A stretch of DNA of 64,000 bases from Gemmatimonadota bacterium (GTDB taxonomy: Bacteria; Gemmatimonadota; Gemmatimonadetes; Gemmatimonadales; Gemmatimonadaceae). The translations under genes were made by a program, and so were the position numbers. The stretch is from the NCBI GenBank assembly GCA_016714015.1, contig JADJNZ010000008.1:1-64000 (forward strand). The letters are read 5' to 3'. Shown one piece after another: positions 18,746-26,250 of the stretch (positions are counted from its first letter, which is position 1; each line of letters starts with the position of its first letter). The notes below the pieces were generated by a model. That model worked only from the letters and a program-made list of their open reading frames with translations. It did no database searches and was not told the origin of the DNA.

Positions 18746-19926
18746 GCACCCCGGAGCGACCTCCCCTCTCGCGCAACGTCCGTGCGCTCGCCACGGTGAG
18801 CTTCTTCACCGACGTGGCGAGCGAGATGATCTACCCGCTCCTGCCTCTCTTCCTCTCGACGGTGCTCGGCACGTCAGCGGCGGCGCTCGGCGTGATCGAA
18901 GGGCTCGCCGAGAGCGTGAGCTCGCTGCTGCGGCTGCCGGCGGGGTGGTACTCGGACCGGATCCGGAAACGGAAGCCGCTGGTGCTGTTCGGGTACCTGA
19001 TCGCGGCCGTGTCGCGTCCGTTGATCGGGCTCGCGCAGGGGACGGGACAGGTGCTCGCGATCCGGCTCACGGATCGTTTCGGGAAGGGCGTTCGCACCGC
19101 GCCGCGCGACGCGCTCATCGCCGACTCGGTGCTGGCGACGCAGCGCGGCTACGCGTACGGCGTGCACCGCGCGGCGGACAGCCTGGGCGCGGTCGTGGGG
19201 CCGATGATCGCCTGGGGGTTGCTGACGTTCGAGTGGGTCGAGCTCCGCGAGCTCTTCCTCTGGGCGGCGGTGCCGGGGCTCATCTCGGTGCTGCTGGTGG
19301 CGTTCCTCGTGAAGGAGTCGCGTGCGGCGGTGCCGGTGCGCGTGGTGGCATCACCCGCCTCGCTGCCGCTCGGGCGCACCTTCTGGCGTTACCTCTTCGT
19401 GCTGTTCGTGTTCACGCTGAGCACCTCGACCGACGCCTTCCTGCTGCTCCGCGCGTCGCAGCTTGGCGTCGCGACGGCGATGATCCCGATCCTCTGGGCG
19501 ATGCTCCATGTGGTGAAGTCGTCGAGCACCGTGGTGGGCGGTGCGCTGTCGGACCGGCTGGGGCGGCGGCCCCTGATCCTCGGCGGGTGGGCGGTGTATG
19601 CGTCGGTGTACCTCGGCTTCGCGCTCTCGAGCGCGGAGTGGCATGCGTGGGCGCTGTTCGTCGTGTACGGGCTCTACTTCGGCGCGACGGAGGGGACGGA
19701 GAAGGCGCTCGTGGCGGACCTCGTGCCCGCCGCGCGCCGCGGGACGGCGTTCGGATGGTTCAACGCGGCCCTCGGGCTGGGTGCACTCCCCGCCTCGGTG
19801 GTGTTCGGGCTCGTGTGGGAGCGGTCCGGCCCCGAGGTCGCGTTCGTGATGGGGGCGGGCATCGCCGCGGTGGCGACGCTGCTCTTCGTGCTCATGGTCC
19901 CGCGCACGGGACGGGAGGGCGCATGA
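18742..19926 (+). CDS. MFS transporter
   Basis: 394 residues from GTG at 18742, which overlaps the kinase stop as GTGA. About 12 hydrophobic helices are visible. The N-terminus carries the FFTDVASEMIYPLLP signature and, after helix 2, the MFS loop WYSDRIRKRKP; a second such loop (SDRLGRRPL) lies in the C-half. This lineage contains mostly uncharacterised importers and exporters. Position inside the GH109/kinase/nucleotidyltransferase operon suggests it imports the released sugar across the inner membrane, but nothing in the sequence fixes the substrate. Its stop overlaps the next gene's ATG by 4 nt. Confidence 0.9.
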   Translation: MSTPERPPLSRNVRALATVSFFTDVASEMIYPLLPLFLSTVLGTSAAALGVIEGLAESVSSLLRLPAGWYSDRIRKRKPLVLFGYLIAAVSRPLIGLAQGTGQVLAIRLTDRFGKGVRTAPRDALIADSVLATQRGYAYGVHRAADSLGAVVGPMIAWGLLTFEWVELRELFLWAAVPGLISVLLVAFLVKESRAAVPVRVVASPASLPLGRTFWRYLFVLFVFTLSTSTDAFLLLRASQLGVATAMIPILWAMLHVVKSSSTVVGGALSDRLGRRPLILGGWAVYASVYLGFALSSAEWHAWALFVVYGLYFGATEGTEKALVADLVPAARRGTAFGWFNAALGLGALPASVVFGLVWERSGPEVAFVMGAGIAAVATLLFVLMVPRTGREGA

Positions 19927-20792
19927 TCGGACGGACGGTCGGACGGCACGGACCCGGCGCGCTGGCATTCGGACTGGTGATGCTCGGCTCGCTCGCGCTC
20001 GACGCTCGCGTGATCGGCGCGCAGCAGACGGCGCGAGTGGAAGTCCGTGACGACCAGGGCGCGCCGGTCGGATACGCGCTCGTCGCGCCGGTGGGCGGGA
20101 CATCGCAGGTCGCGAGCGACTCGGGTGTGGTGACCGTACGGATGCGCGCCGCGGATTCACTCAATCTCCGGGTGCGGCGCATCGGGTACCGCGAGCACTT
20201 CGGCTGGGTCGCACGCGTCGAGGGCGGCGCGTATCGGGTGACGTTGCCTCGCGTGGCGGCGACGCTCTCTGCGGTCGAGGTGACCGCGGCCGGCTCGTCG
20301 TCCAACACCGTGCTGTCGCAGCGCGGGTTCTATGAGCGGGTGGACCGGGTGCAGAAGGGGGCGATCCTCGCGGACTTCCTCACGCCGGAGCAGCTCGACG
20401 AGCGGCAGGGGTTCACCAAGGTGACGCAGATGATCGCGGGGTCGCGGTATGCGCGGGTGAACAGCCTCTCGGGCGGGAGCACGCGGGTGCTGGTGATCGT
20501 CGGCCGCGGCGGGTGCCCGATGAACATCCTGCTCGACGGGCAGCTGGTGCGCGGGACCGCGCAGGACGTCGCGGTCTCCGAGGTGCCGCAGTCGATCAAC
20601 CCGAACGGGACGCGGCAGTCGGGCAATGACAGCATGGCGGCGAAGGTCTCCATCGACGATGTGGTCGACGGGCGCTCGATCATGGCGCTCGAGATCTACT
20701 CGAACACGGCGAATGCGCCGGCGGAGCTGGTGCGGGTCGGCGGGCGCGGGTCGTGCGGGATCGTGGCGTTGTGGACGGGGGCGCGGCGCTAG
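19923..20792 (+). CDS. Secreted carboxypeptidase-regulatory-like / plug-like protein
   Basis: 289 residues. A hydrophobic signal ends near IGAQQ. Residues about 37-105 form a carboxypeptidase-regulatory-like beta sandwich (VEVRDDQGAPVGYALV), and the rest resembles the plug-only segment found next to TonB receptors, with two cysteines (in GGCPMN and GSCGIV) that could pair. No barrel follows, so this is not a TonB-dependent receptor. Starts ATGA-overlapped with the MFS gene and ends four bases inside the convergent histidine-kinase gene. Function unknown; probably periplasmic or outer-membrane associated, perhaps aiding glycan or sugar capture for the operon. Confidence 0.7.
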   Translation: MIGRTVGRHGPGALAFGLVMLGSLALDARVIGAQQTARVEVRDDQGAPVGYALVAPVGGTSQVASDSGVVTVRMRAADSLNLRVRRIGYREHFGWVARVEGGAYRVTLPRVAATLSAVEVTAAGSSSNTVLSQRGFYERVDRVQKGAILADFLTPEQLDERQGFTKVTQMIAGSRYARVNSLSGGSTRVLVIVGRGGCPMNILLDGQLVRGTAQDVAVSEVPQSINPNGTRQSGNDSMAAKVSIDDVVDGRSIMALEIYSNTANAPAELVRVGGRGSCGIVALWTGARR

Positions 20793-22558
20793 GCCGTCTG
20801 CCCGCGCTTCGTCACGGCCGGATCGGCGAGGACCTCCTCCACCGCGTCCACCAGCACCTTGATCCCGTAGGGCTTCTGCAGGAAGACCACCGAGTCGCGC
20901 TCGATGCCGCCGACCACCGCCTCGTCCTCGACGTAGCCGCTGCAGAGGATCACCGGGCCGCAGGGCTTGAGGCGCCGGAACTCCCGGATCACCGGGGCAC
21001 ACGACCCGTCGGGCAGTCGCGCGTCGGTGAGCAGCAGGTCGGGGAGCGGACCGGCGGTGAGCCGGTCGATGCCTTCGGCGACCGTGGTCGCGATGGCGAC
21101 CTCGTGGCCCTCCCGTCCGAGGCTCCGCGCGGTCATGCGCACGAGCGCGGGCTCGTCCTCCACGTAGAGGATCCGGCGCGCGCGCGGGGCCGAGATCGAG
21201 GGGGGCTCGACGAGGTGCGGCTCCTGCGCCTCGACGGCGAGTGGGAGTCGAAGGCGAACGGTCGTCCCGCGCCCCGGCGCCGAATCGATCTCCACGCTCC
21301 CGCCCGCGCGACGGGCCGTTGCATGCACCATCGCGAGCCCGAGCCCGGTCCCGCCCGTCGACTCCTTCGTCGTGAAGAACGGATCGAGCGCGCGCCGCCG
21401 GACCTCCTCGGTCATGCCGTCCCCGGTGTCCTCGACCTCGATCAGCATCTCCGTCTCATTGCGCTCGCTGGTCATCGTGCGGAGCGTCAGCGTGCCTTCG
21501 CCGCGCATCGCGTCGCGCGCGTTGAGGCAGAGATTGAGGATCGCCTGCTCGAGCTCGCCCACGCCGAGCGTGACGCGCCCGACGGTGCGCGCCTCGGTGA
21601 CGATCCGCATCGACGCCGGGAACACCCGCACGAGGCTCCGTCCCATCCCCGCGATCACCTCCGAGGCATGCGAAACGCTGCCAGGGGCGCTCCCTTGTCG
21701 GGAGAACGAGAGGAGCTGGCGTGTGGTCTCGCGGGCGCCGCGCATGGCGCCGCGCATGATCTCCATCGACTGCGCGCGCTCGGCGCGGTCGGTCTCGGCG
21801 TCCAGCGCGTCGAGCCCGAGGGCGAGGACGCCCAGGGCATTGTTGAAGTCGTGGGCGACACCGCCGGCGAGGCGGCCTAGCGATTCGATGCGCTGGTTGG
21901 CGGCGAGCGCCGTGAGTGCCGCTTCGCGGTCCGCCTGCGCCGCCGCCTCCGCGGCTCGGGCCTCGATCTCCGACTCGAGCGAGGCTTCGAGCCCGTCCAG
22001 CACGCGGTCGAACATGAAGCCGATCGCGGCGCTCATCACGCCGACGCTGATCGCCATCCGGAGCCACGCGACGAGTGACGGTCCGGTCGAGAACCAGGGC
22101 GTCCAGATCACCCCTTCCGACGTCCCGAATCCCACCACGAGGAAGGCGGCGGTCCCGATCGATGACGCGAGGACCCAGTGGCGCTCGAAGAAGATGAACG
22201 CCAGCAGCCAGGTGACGTACATGACGCCGAGGCCGAAGTTCGGCCCGTAGTGCAGGACGGCGAAGAGCGTGGAGAGGCCGAACGAGACCACGAACGCGCG
22301 ACGCGCCACGCGGATCGGCTGGTCGGCGGCGAGACGTGGCAGGATGGCCATCGCGGTCATCGCGAGGAACTCCGGCACCTGCCAGAAGTTCGACCGGCCC
22401 GTCCGCCACGCGATGAGGACGTAGAGCCCCGTGATGGGGACGGCGATCCACGTGGCCACGCCCGTCGCCATGTTCAGCACGTCCCGGCGAAGGACCCGCG
22501 GCACCCGCTTCAGCTCCCGTTCGCGCGACTCCGTCCGCGCCTCCGAGGTCAGCAGCAT
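20789..22558 (-). CDS. Membrane hybrid sensor histidine kinase with C-terminal receiver
   Basis: 589 residues. About six membrane helices (residues 30-185) form the sensor, followed by a short coiled coil and a HisKA-type dimerisation helix with His236 in GGVAHDFNN. ATPase boxes follow: N box LNLCLNARDAM, G1 DTGDGM, FFTTK and G2 GTGLGLAMV. A receiver domain begins near 461 (ILYVEDEP) with phospho-acceptor Asp512 and Lys562. No DNA-binding domain is present, so a separate response regulator outside the window is expected. Its start overlaps ybdD by 10 nt, linking it to the CstA/YbdD uptake genes much as BtsS-type sensors pair with BtsT/CstA carriers (analogy only). It ends convergently over gene 19923-20792. 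Confidence 0.92.
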   Translation of the reverse strand: MLLTSEARTESRERELKRVPRVLRRDVLNMATGVATWIAVPITGLYVLIAWRTGRSNFWQVPEFLAMTAMAILPRLAADQPIRVARRAFVVSFGLSTLFAVLHYGPNFGLGVMYVTWLLAFIFFERHWVLASSIGTAAFLVVGFGTSEGVIWTPWFSTGPSLVAWLRMAISVGVMSAAIGFMFDRVLDGLEASLESEIEARAAEAAAQADREAALTALAANQRIESLGRLAGGVAHDFNNALGVLALGLDALDAETDRAERAQSMEIMRGAMRGARETTRQLLSFSRQGSAPGSVSHASEVIAGMGRSLVRVFPASMRIVTEARTVGRVTLGVGELEQAILNLCLNARDAMRGEGTLTLRTMTSERNETEMLIEVEDTGDGMTEEVRRRALDPFFTTKESTGGTGLGLAMVHATARRAGGSVEIDSAPGRGTTVRLRLPLAVEAQEPHLVEPPSISAPRARRILYVEDEPALVRMTARSLGREGHEVAIATTVAEGIDRLTAGPLPDLLLTDARLPDGSCAPVIREFRRLKPCGPVILCSGYVEDEAVVGGIERDSVVFLQKPYGIKVLVDAVEEVLADPAVTKRGQTA

Positions 22559-22764
22559 CGGGACCCGGGCCGCTCGTACCTCGCCGTCAGCCGCTCCTCG
22601 ATGAACTCCCGCTCACCCAGGGGCTCGCGCCCCGGATGGCAGGTCCGCACGTGCGCGAGGTACGCCTGATAGTCCGGCGCACCGATGATGCGACGGACTA
22701 TCGCCGCGGCGCGCGCGAGCCAGCCGCGCGCCGGAGCAGGCGTCCGCGCGTCCGGAGCGGTCAA
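22549..22764 (-). CDS. ybdD: YbdD/YjiX-family small protein (CstA partner)
   Basis: 71 residues if started at TTG 22764, whose bases overlap the stop of the S9 peptidase gene (TTGA). Only that start gives the family's normal size; longer in-frame starts run into the peptidase gene. The core matches YbdD/YjiX: IIGAPDYQAYLAHV, HPG..PLGEREFIEERL and a terminal RCC. In Escherichia coli YbdD is needed by CstA for pyruvate uptake and YjiX accompanies BtsT. Usually it sits directly beside cstA; here an ATPase, a repeat element and a peptidase lie between. It overlaps the kinase gene by 10 nt. Confidence 0.88.
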   Translation of the reverse strand: MTAPDARTPAPARGWLARAAAIVRRIIGAPDYQAYLAHVRTCHPGREPLGEREFIEERLTARYERPGSRCC

Positions 22765-25103
22765 CGCCGCGCCTTCGTCCCGTTCGGCCCGATCGTCCGG
22801 TCGAACAGTTCGAGGATGCGCCGATACTCGTCCGTCCACGAGCTGGGACGCACGAATCCATGGTCCTCCACCGGATAGACCGCCATCTCCCAATCGACCT
22901 TCCCGAGCTCGATGAGCCGCTGCGACAGGTGCACGACGTCCTGGAACTGCACGTTAGTATCGACCATCCCGTGCGCGATCAACAGCGGGTCCTGGAGCCC
23001 GTCGGCGAAGAAGATCGGGGACGAGCGGCGATACGAGAGGGTGTCGTCCTGCGGCAGGTTCAGGATCCGCCCGGTGTAGCCATGGTTGTAGCTCGCCCAG
23101 TCGGTGACCGAGCGCAGGCCGGCGCCCGCGCCGAAGTACTGCGGCTTGGTGAAGAGCGCCATGAGGGTCATGAAGCCGCCGTACGAGCCGCCGTACAGGC
23201 CGATCCGCTCCGGCTGGATCCCGAACTGGCTCGTGAGATACTTGGAGCCGCTCACCTGGTCGTCGAGGTCCTTGCCGCCCATCCAGCGGTAGATCGCGGT
23301 GCGCCAGTCGCGCCCGTAGCCGGCCGAGCCGCGGTAGTCGATATCGAGCACCGTGTAGCCGCGCTCGGCGAGGAGGTGGTGGAACATGTACTCGCGCGAG
23401 TAGGTCGACCACCAGTTGTGGACGTTGTGCAGGTAGCCAGCGCCGTGGACGAAGATCACCGCCGCGCCGTTGGACGCCTTGCCGAAGGCCTTCGGGTCGT
23501 AGAGCCGCGCCGGGACCTTGGTGCCATCCTCGCCGTCGAGCATGACGATGGGCGGGACCTTCCATGCATAGGAGCGGAACTCCGCCGTGGTGCTCGTCGT
23601 GAGCTGCGCCATCTGCGCCTGCCCCGCGCGCGCGAGGAACAGCTCGGGCGGCGTGTTCGGCGTGGAGTACACGGTGGCCATCACGCTCGCGTCGGCCGGC
23701 GAGACCACCGGTGCGTGACCGCCATCGCCGGTGGTGAGTCGTGTCCGCGCGCCGCCGGTCATCGCCATGCGGTACGCCTGTCGCGTGAAGGGCGACGGCT
23801 CGCTCGTGACCATCTCGAAGTGGACGTTGTCCGCGGCGCGGTCCACCTGCAGCACCTCCCACGCGCCGCTCGTGAGCGCCTGCTTGCCCGTGCCATCCGC
23901 GTTGGCGACGTACACGTGCGAGTAGCCGCTCTCCTCCGAGACGAACCAGGCCTTGCCGGCCGGCGTCCAGCCGACGCAGCCGAAGCAGGGGCCGTTCACC
24001 CACGCTTCATCGCGGAGCCGGTCCACCATCTGCATCGCGCCGCCCGCGCTCGCGACCGACCAGAGGTAGCGGTGCTTGAAGTCGGCGGAGGTCACGAAGA
24101 CGAGGGCGAATCGCCCGTCGTCGCTCCAGTCGCCGACCTGTGCGCCTCCCGCCGACCCGGAGTCCGGCACGAGCTTGAGCCAGGTCACCTTCCCGGTGGC
24201 GAGGTCGAGATGCCCGATCTTCTGCGTCGCCTGCGCGTCACCGACCTTCGTGCGGCCGGGGATCATGCGCGGGTAGCCGTCCGCGTTGATGAAGTCGGGC
24301 ACGTCGGAGCCCTTCGTCGCGGCGGCCGGCGTGAAGGTCGAGAGGATCGCGCTCTTCGCGTCGGGCGAGATGCTCACGGTGGTGATGCGCTCCGCCTGCG
24401 GGATCCAGACGGTCGGCAACGCACGCGACTCGGCGGCGCGCCGGTTGGCGCGCTGGATGGAATCCGCCTGCAACTCGTCGCGGATCACCTCGAAGAGGAA
24501 CCGCTGCTGCTCGGCGAGCGCGCCCCGCTGCCCCGCGGGCCGCTCCGCGTCGCGCGGCGCCGTGCCGCTGCGGAGGTCGGTGAGCTGACGCGTGAGTCCG
24601 GTGGCGATCTCGAAGGCGTACGCATTGTTGTCGCGCACGAAGAGGACCTGCTTCTCGTCGAGCGAGAACTTCGGGTCGGACTCGGCGCCGTTGGTCTGCG
24701 TGATGCGACGGTGGGCGATGCTCACCGCACCGCGCGCCGCAGTGGTGCGGGTGCGGAGCCAGAGGTCGCCGTTGGCGCTGAGGACCTCGAGGCGCCCGTC
24801 CCGCGAGCGGCGGCCGGTCGCGAGCATCGGGGCGACCGAGTCCATGTGCGCATCCGTCACCACCTCCGGCGTCGCTCCGGCACGGGCCGCGACCCGGTAG
24901 GGCTTGAGGTCGGCGTTCCACGCCGCCCCGGGTGCGAGCCATCGGAAGTAGATCCACTGGCCGTCGGCGGTGAAGCGGACCTGGCCGGGCTCGCGCCCGT
25001 AGAGCTCCGGCCCGCGCATGATGTTCCGGACCGAGAGATCGAAGGCCTGCTGCGCGGAGAGCGGCGCGGCGGCGAGGAGGGCGAGGAGGGCGAGTCGGCG
25101 CAT
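22761..25103 (-). CDS. Secreted S9 family prolyl-oligopeptidase-like peptidase
   Basis: 780 residues from ATG 25103, chosen because it gives a clean signal peptide (MRRLALLALLAAAPLSAQQ); the frame extends upstream into the repeat element without a plausible signal. The N-terminal two thirds form a beta-propeller of the DPP-IV/acylaminoacyl-peptidase type, and the C-terminal third is an alpha/beta hydrolase with nucleophile Ser640 (GGSYGG), Asp715 (VDTNV) and His748 (EDHGF). Such enzymes trim peptides or dipeptides in the periplasm. Downstream ybdD overlaps its stop, and cstA lies upstream in the same direction, so it may feed peptides to CstA. Confidence 0.93.
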   Translation of the reverse strand: MRRLALLALLAAAPLSAQQAFDLSVRNIMRGPELYGREPGQVRFTADGQWIYFRWLAPGAAWNADLKPYRVAARAGATPEVVTDAHMDSVAPMLATGRRSRDGRLEVLSANGDLWLRTRTTAARGAVSIAHRRITQTNGAESDPKFSLDEKQVLFVRDNNAYAFEIATGLTRQLTDLRSGTAPRDAERPAGQRGALAEQQRFLFEVIRDELQADSIQRANRRAAESRALPTVWIPQAERITTVSISPDAKSAILSTFTPAAATKGSDVPDFINADGYPRMIPGRTKVGDAQATQKIGHLDLATGKVTWLKLVPDSGSAGGAQVGDWSDDGRFALVFVTSADFKHRYLWSVASAGGAMQMVDRLRDEAWVNGPCFGCVGWTPAGKAWFVSEESGYSHVYVANADGTGKQALTSGAWEVLQVDRAADNVHFEMVTSEPSPFTRQAYRMAMTGGARTRLTTGDGGHAPVVSPADASVMATVYSTPNTPPELFLARAGQAQMAQLTTSTTAEFRSYAWKVPPIVMLDGEDGTKVPARLYDPKAFGKASNGAAVIFVHGAGYLHNVHNWWSTYSREYMFHHLLAERGYTVLDIDYRGSAGYGRDWRTAIYRWMGGKDLDDQVSGSKYLTSQFGIQPERIGLYGGSYGGFMTLMALFTKPQYFGAGAGLRSVTDWASYNHGYTGRILNLPQDDTLSYRRSSPIFFADGLQDPLLIAHGMVDTNVQFQDVVHLSQRLIELGKVDWEMAVYPVEDHGFVRPSSWTDEYRRILELFDRTIGPNGTKARR

Positions 25104-25170
25104 GGTGAGGTCGGGTTGGGGCTGGTCAGAAACTACGCGCTCTGGTTGGGGTTCGCTCGGAGGGAACCGC

Positions 25171-25420
25171 TTCACCACAGAGGACACAGAGGGCACAGAG
25201 AACGGCGGAGGAACCGCGAACGGCAAGGACGTGGACCACAGGGGCACAGGGGACACAGGGGACTGCGGGTAGCACGATGCGGCCGTTCCGCCCAGGCTCC
25301 CAAGAGTCGCCAGCGGTCTTCAAGAGCCCTCTCATGCCCCCCTGTGTCCCCTGTGACCCAGTGGTGAGGTCGTTGCGGTTCTCCGCCGTTCTCTGTGCCC
25401 TCTGTGCTCTCTGTGGTGAA
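25171..25420. repeat. Large nested inverted repeat between S9 peptidase and AAA ATPase genes
   Basis: This fills most of the 330-nt gap 25104-25433. Outer arms 25171-25215 and 25377-25420 are about 44 nt and nearly perfect inverted copies, made of CACAGAGG-like units (CACAGAGGA, CACAGAGGG, CACAGAGAA). Inner arms at about 25233-25263 and 25340-25366 repeat a related CACAGGGG unit with a few mismatches. The core, about 25264-25336, has no convincing gene. The whole could fold as one long hairpin. It resembles the dispersed intergenic palindromes of many environmental bacteria; copy number elsewhere cannot be judged here. It probably separates or attenuates transcription from the ATPase into the peptidase gene. 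Confidence 0.85.
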
Positions 25421-25433
25421 CGCCGTTCCGGGA

Positions 25434-26243
25434 TCAGAGATGCCGAAGGAACCGCTCCGGGGCATTCAGGAAATCCCGCGTCACCCGCACATGCTCGGTC
25501 TCGTCATACGCGATCGCCCGCGGCGGACGCTCGTCGAAGCTCCAGATCGTCGCCCCCGGCAACGCCAGCAGGATGGGCGAGTGCGTGGCGACGATGAACT
25601 GCCCGCCCTCGCGCACCATGTCGGCCATCATCGCCAGCAGCGCGAGTTGCGACGTGGGGGAGAGCGCGGCTTCTGGTTCGTCGAGCAGGTAGAGCCCGTC
25701 CGGCACGAAGCGCGCCTTGAAGAGCGAGAGGAATCCTTCGCCGTGCGACTGCGCATCGAAGTCCTCGCCGTACCGTCGGCGCATCGCCGCGAGCGAGTTC
25801 TCCACCGGGCCGAGCCGCAGCTTCTTCGCCTCGGCGCTCCGCTCGGCGTACTCCACCTCGATCTCCGCGCGCTCGCGCAGCAGTGCCGACTGCTGCATCG
25901 CCAGCGACTTCGTGAAGCCGAAGAAGTCCTCGGCGCGCAGGAAGAAGCCGCGATGGGCGCGGCCGGCGCGCCCCCAGGTGAGCTTCATCGCCGCGCCGAG
26001 CTGACGGGCATGGAGGAGCGTTGCGTCCTCCTCGGTGCTCATCGACCCCACGGTGGGCAGCCTCAGCTTCGCGGCGAGCCCTTCGAGGAGCGTGGACTTC
26101 CCCGAGCCGTTCTCGCCGACGAAGAAGGTGACCGCTGTCGAGAACTCCAACTGCGCCGTCGCCTGCACCGCGGGCACGCTGAACGGGTAGCGGTCGCCCC
26201 CCTCGCGCGGCGGGGCGATCGTCACGCGCTGCAGGCGGTTCAC
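25434..26243 (-). CDS. AAA family ATPase (SMC/RecF-like, COG3910 type)
   Basis: 269 residues. Walker A GENGSGKST at 43-51 and an ABC-type Walker B LLDEPEAALSP at about 186-196 (Glu189 catalytic), followed by the switch ATHSPILLALPGA. A short helical insertion near 110-160 replaces the long coiled coil of SMC proteins. Such stand-alone predicted ATPases have no assigned substrate. The gene starts 7 nt after the cstA stop, so the two are probably co-transcribed. A defence role seems unlikely because no nuclease or partner is adjacent. Confidence 0.85.
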   Translation of the reverse strand: MNRLQRVTIAPPREGGDRYPFSVPAVQATAQLEFSTAVTFFVGENGSGKSTLLEGLAAKLRLPTVGSMSTEEDATLLHARQLGAAMKLTWGRAGRAHRGFFLRAEDFFGFTKSLAMQQSALLRERAEIEVEYAERSAEAKKLRLGPVENSLAAMRRRYGEDFDAQSHGEGFLSLFKARFVPDGLYLLDEPEAALSPTSQLALLAMMADMVREGGQFIVATHSPILLALPGATIWSFDERPPRAIAYDETEHVRVTRDFLNAPERFLRHL

Positions 26244-26250
26244 GCGCCGG

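Noticed and set aside
25434..26243. Phage-defence ATPase
   Set aside because: No nuclease, reverse transcriptase or other effector adjoins; it sits in a carbon-uptake gene run.
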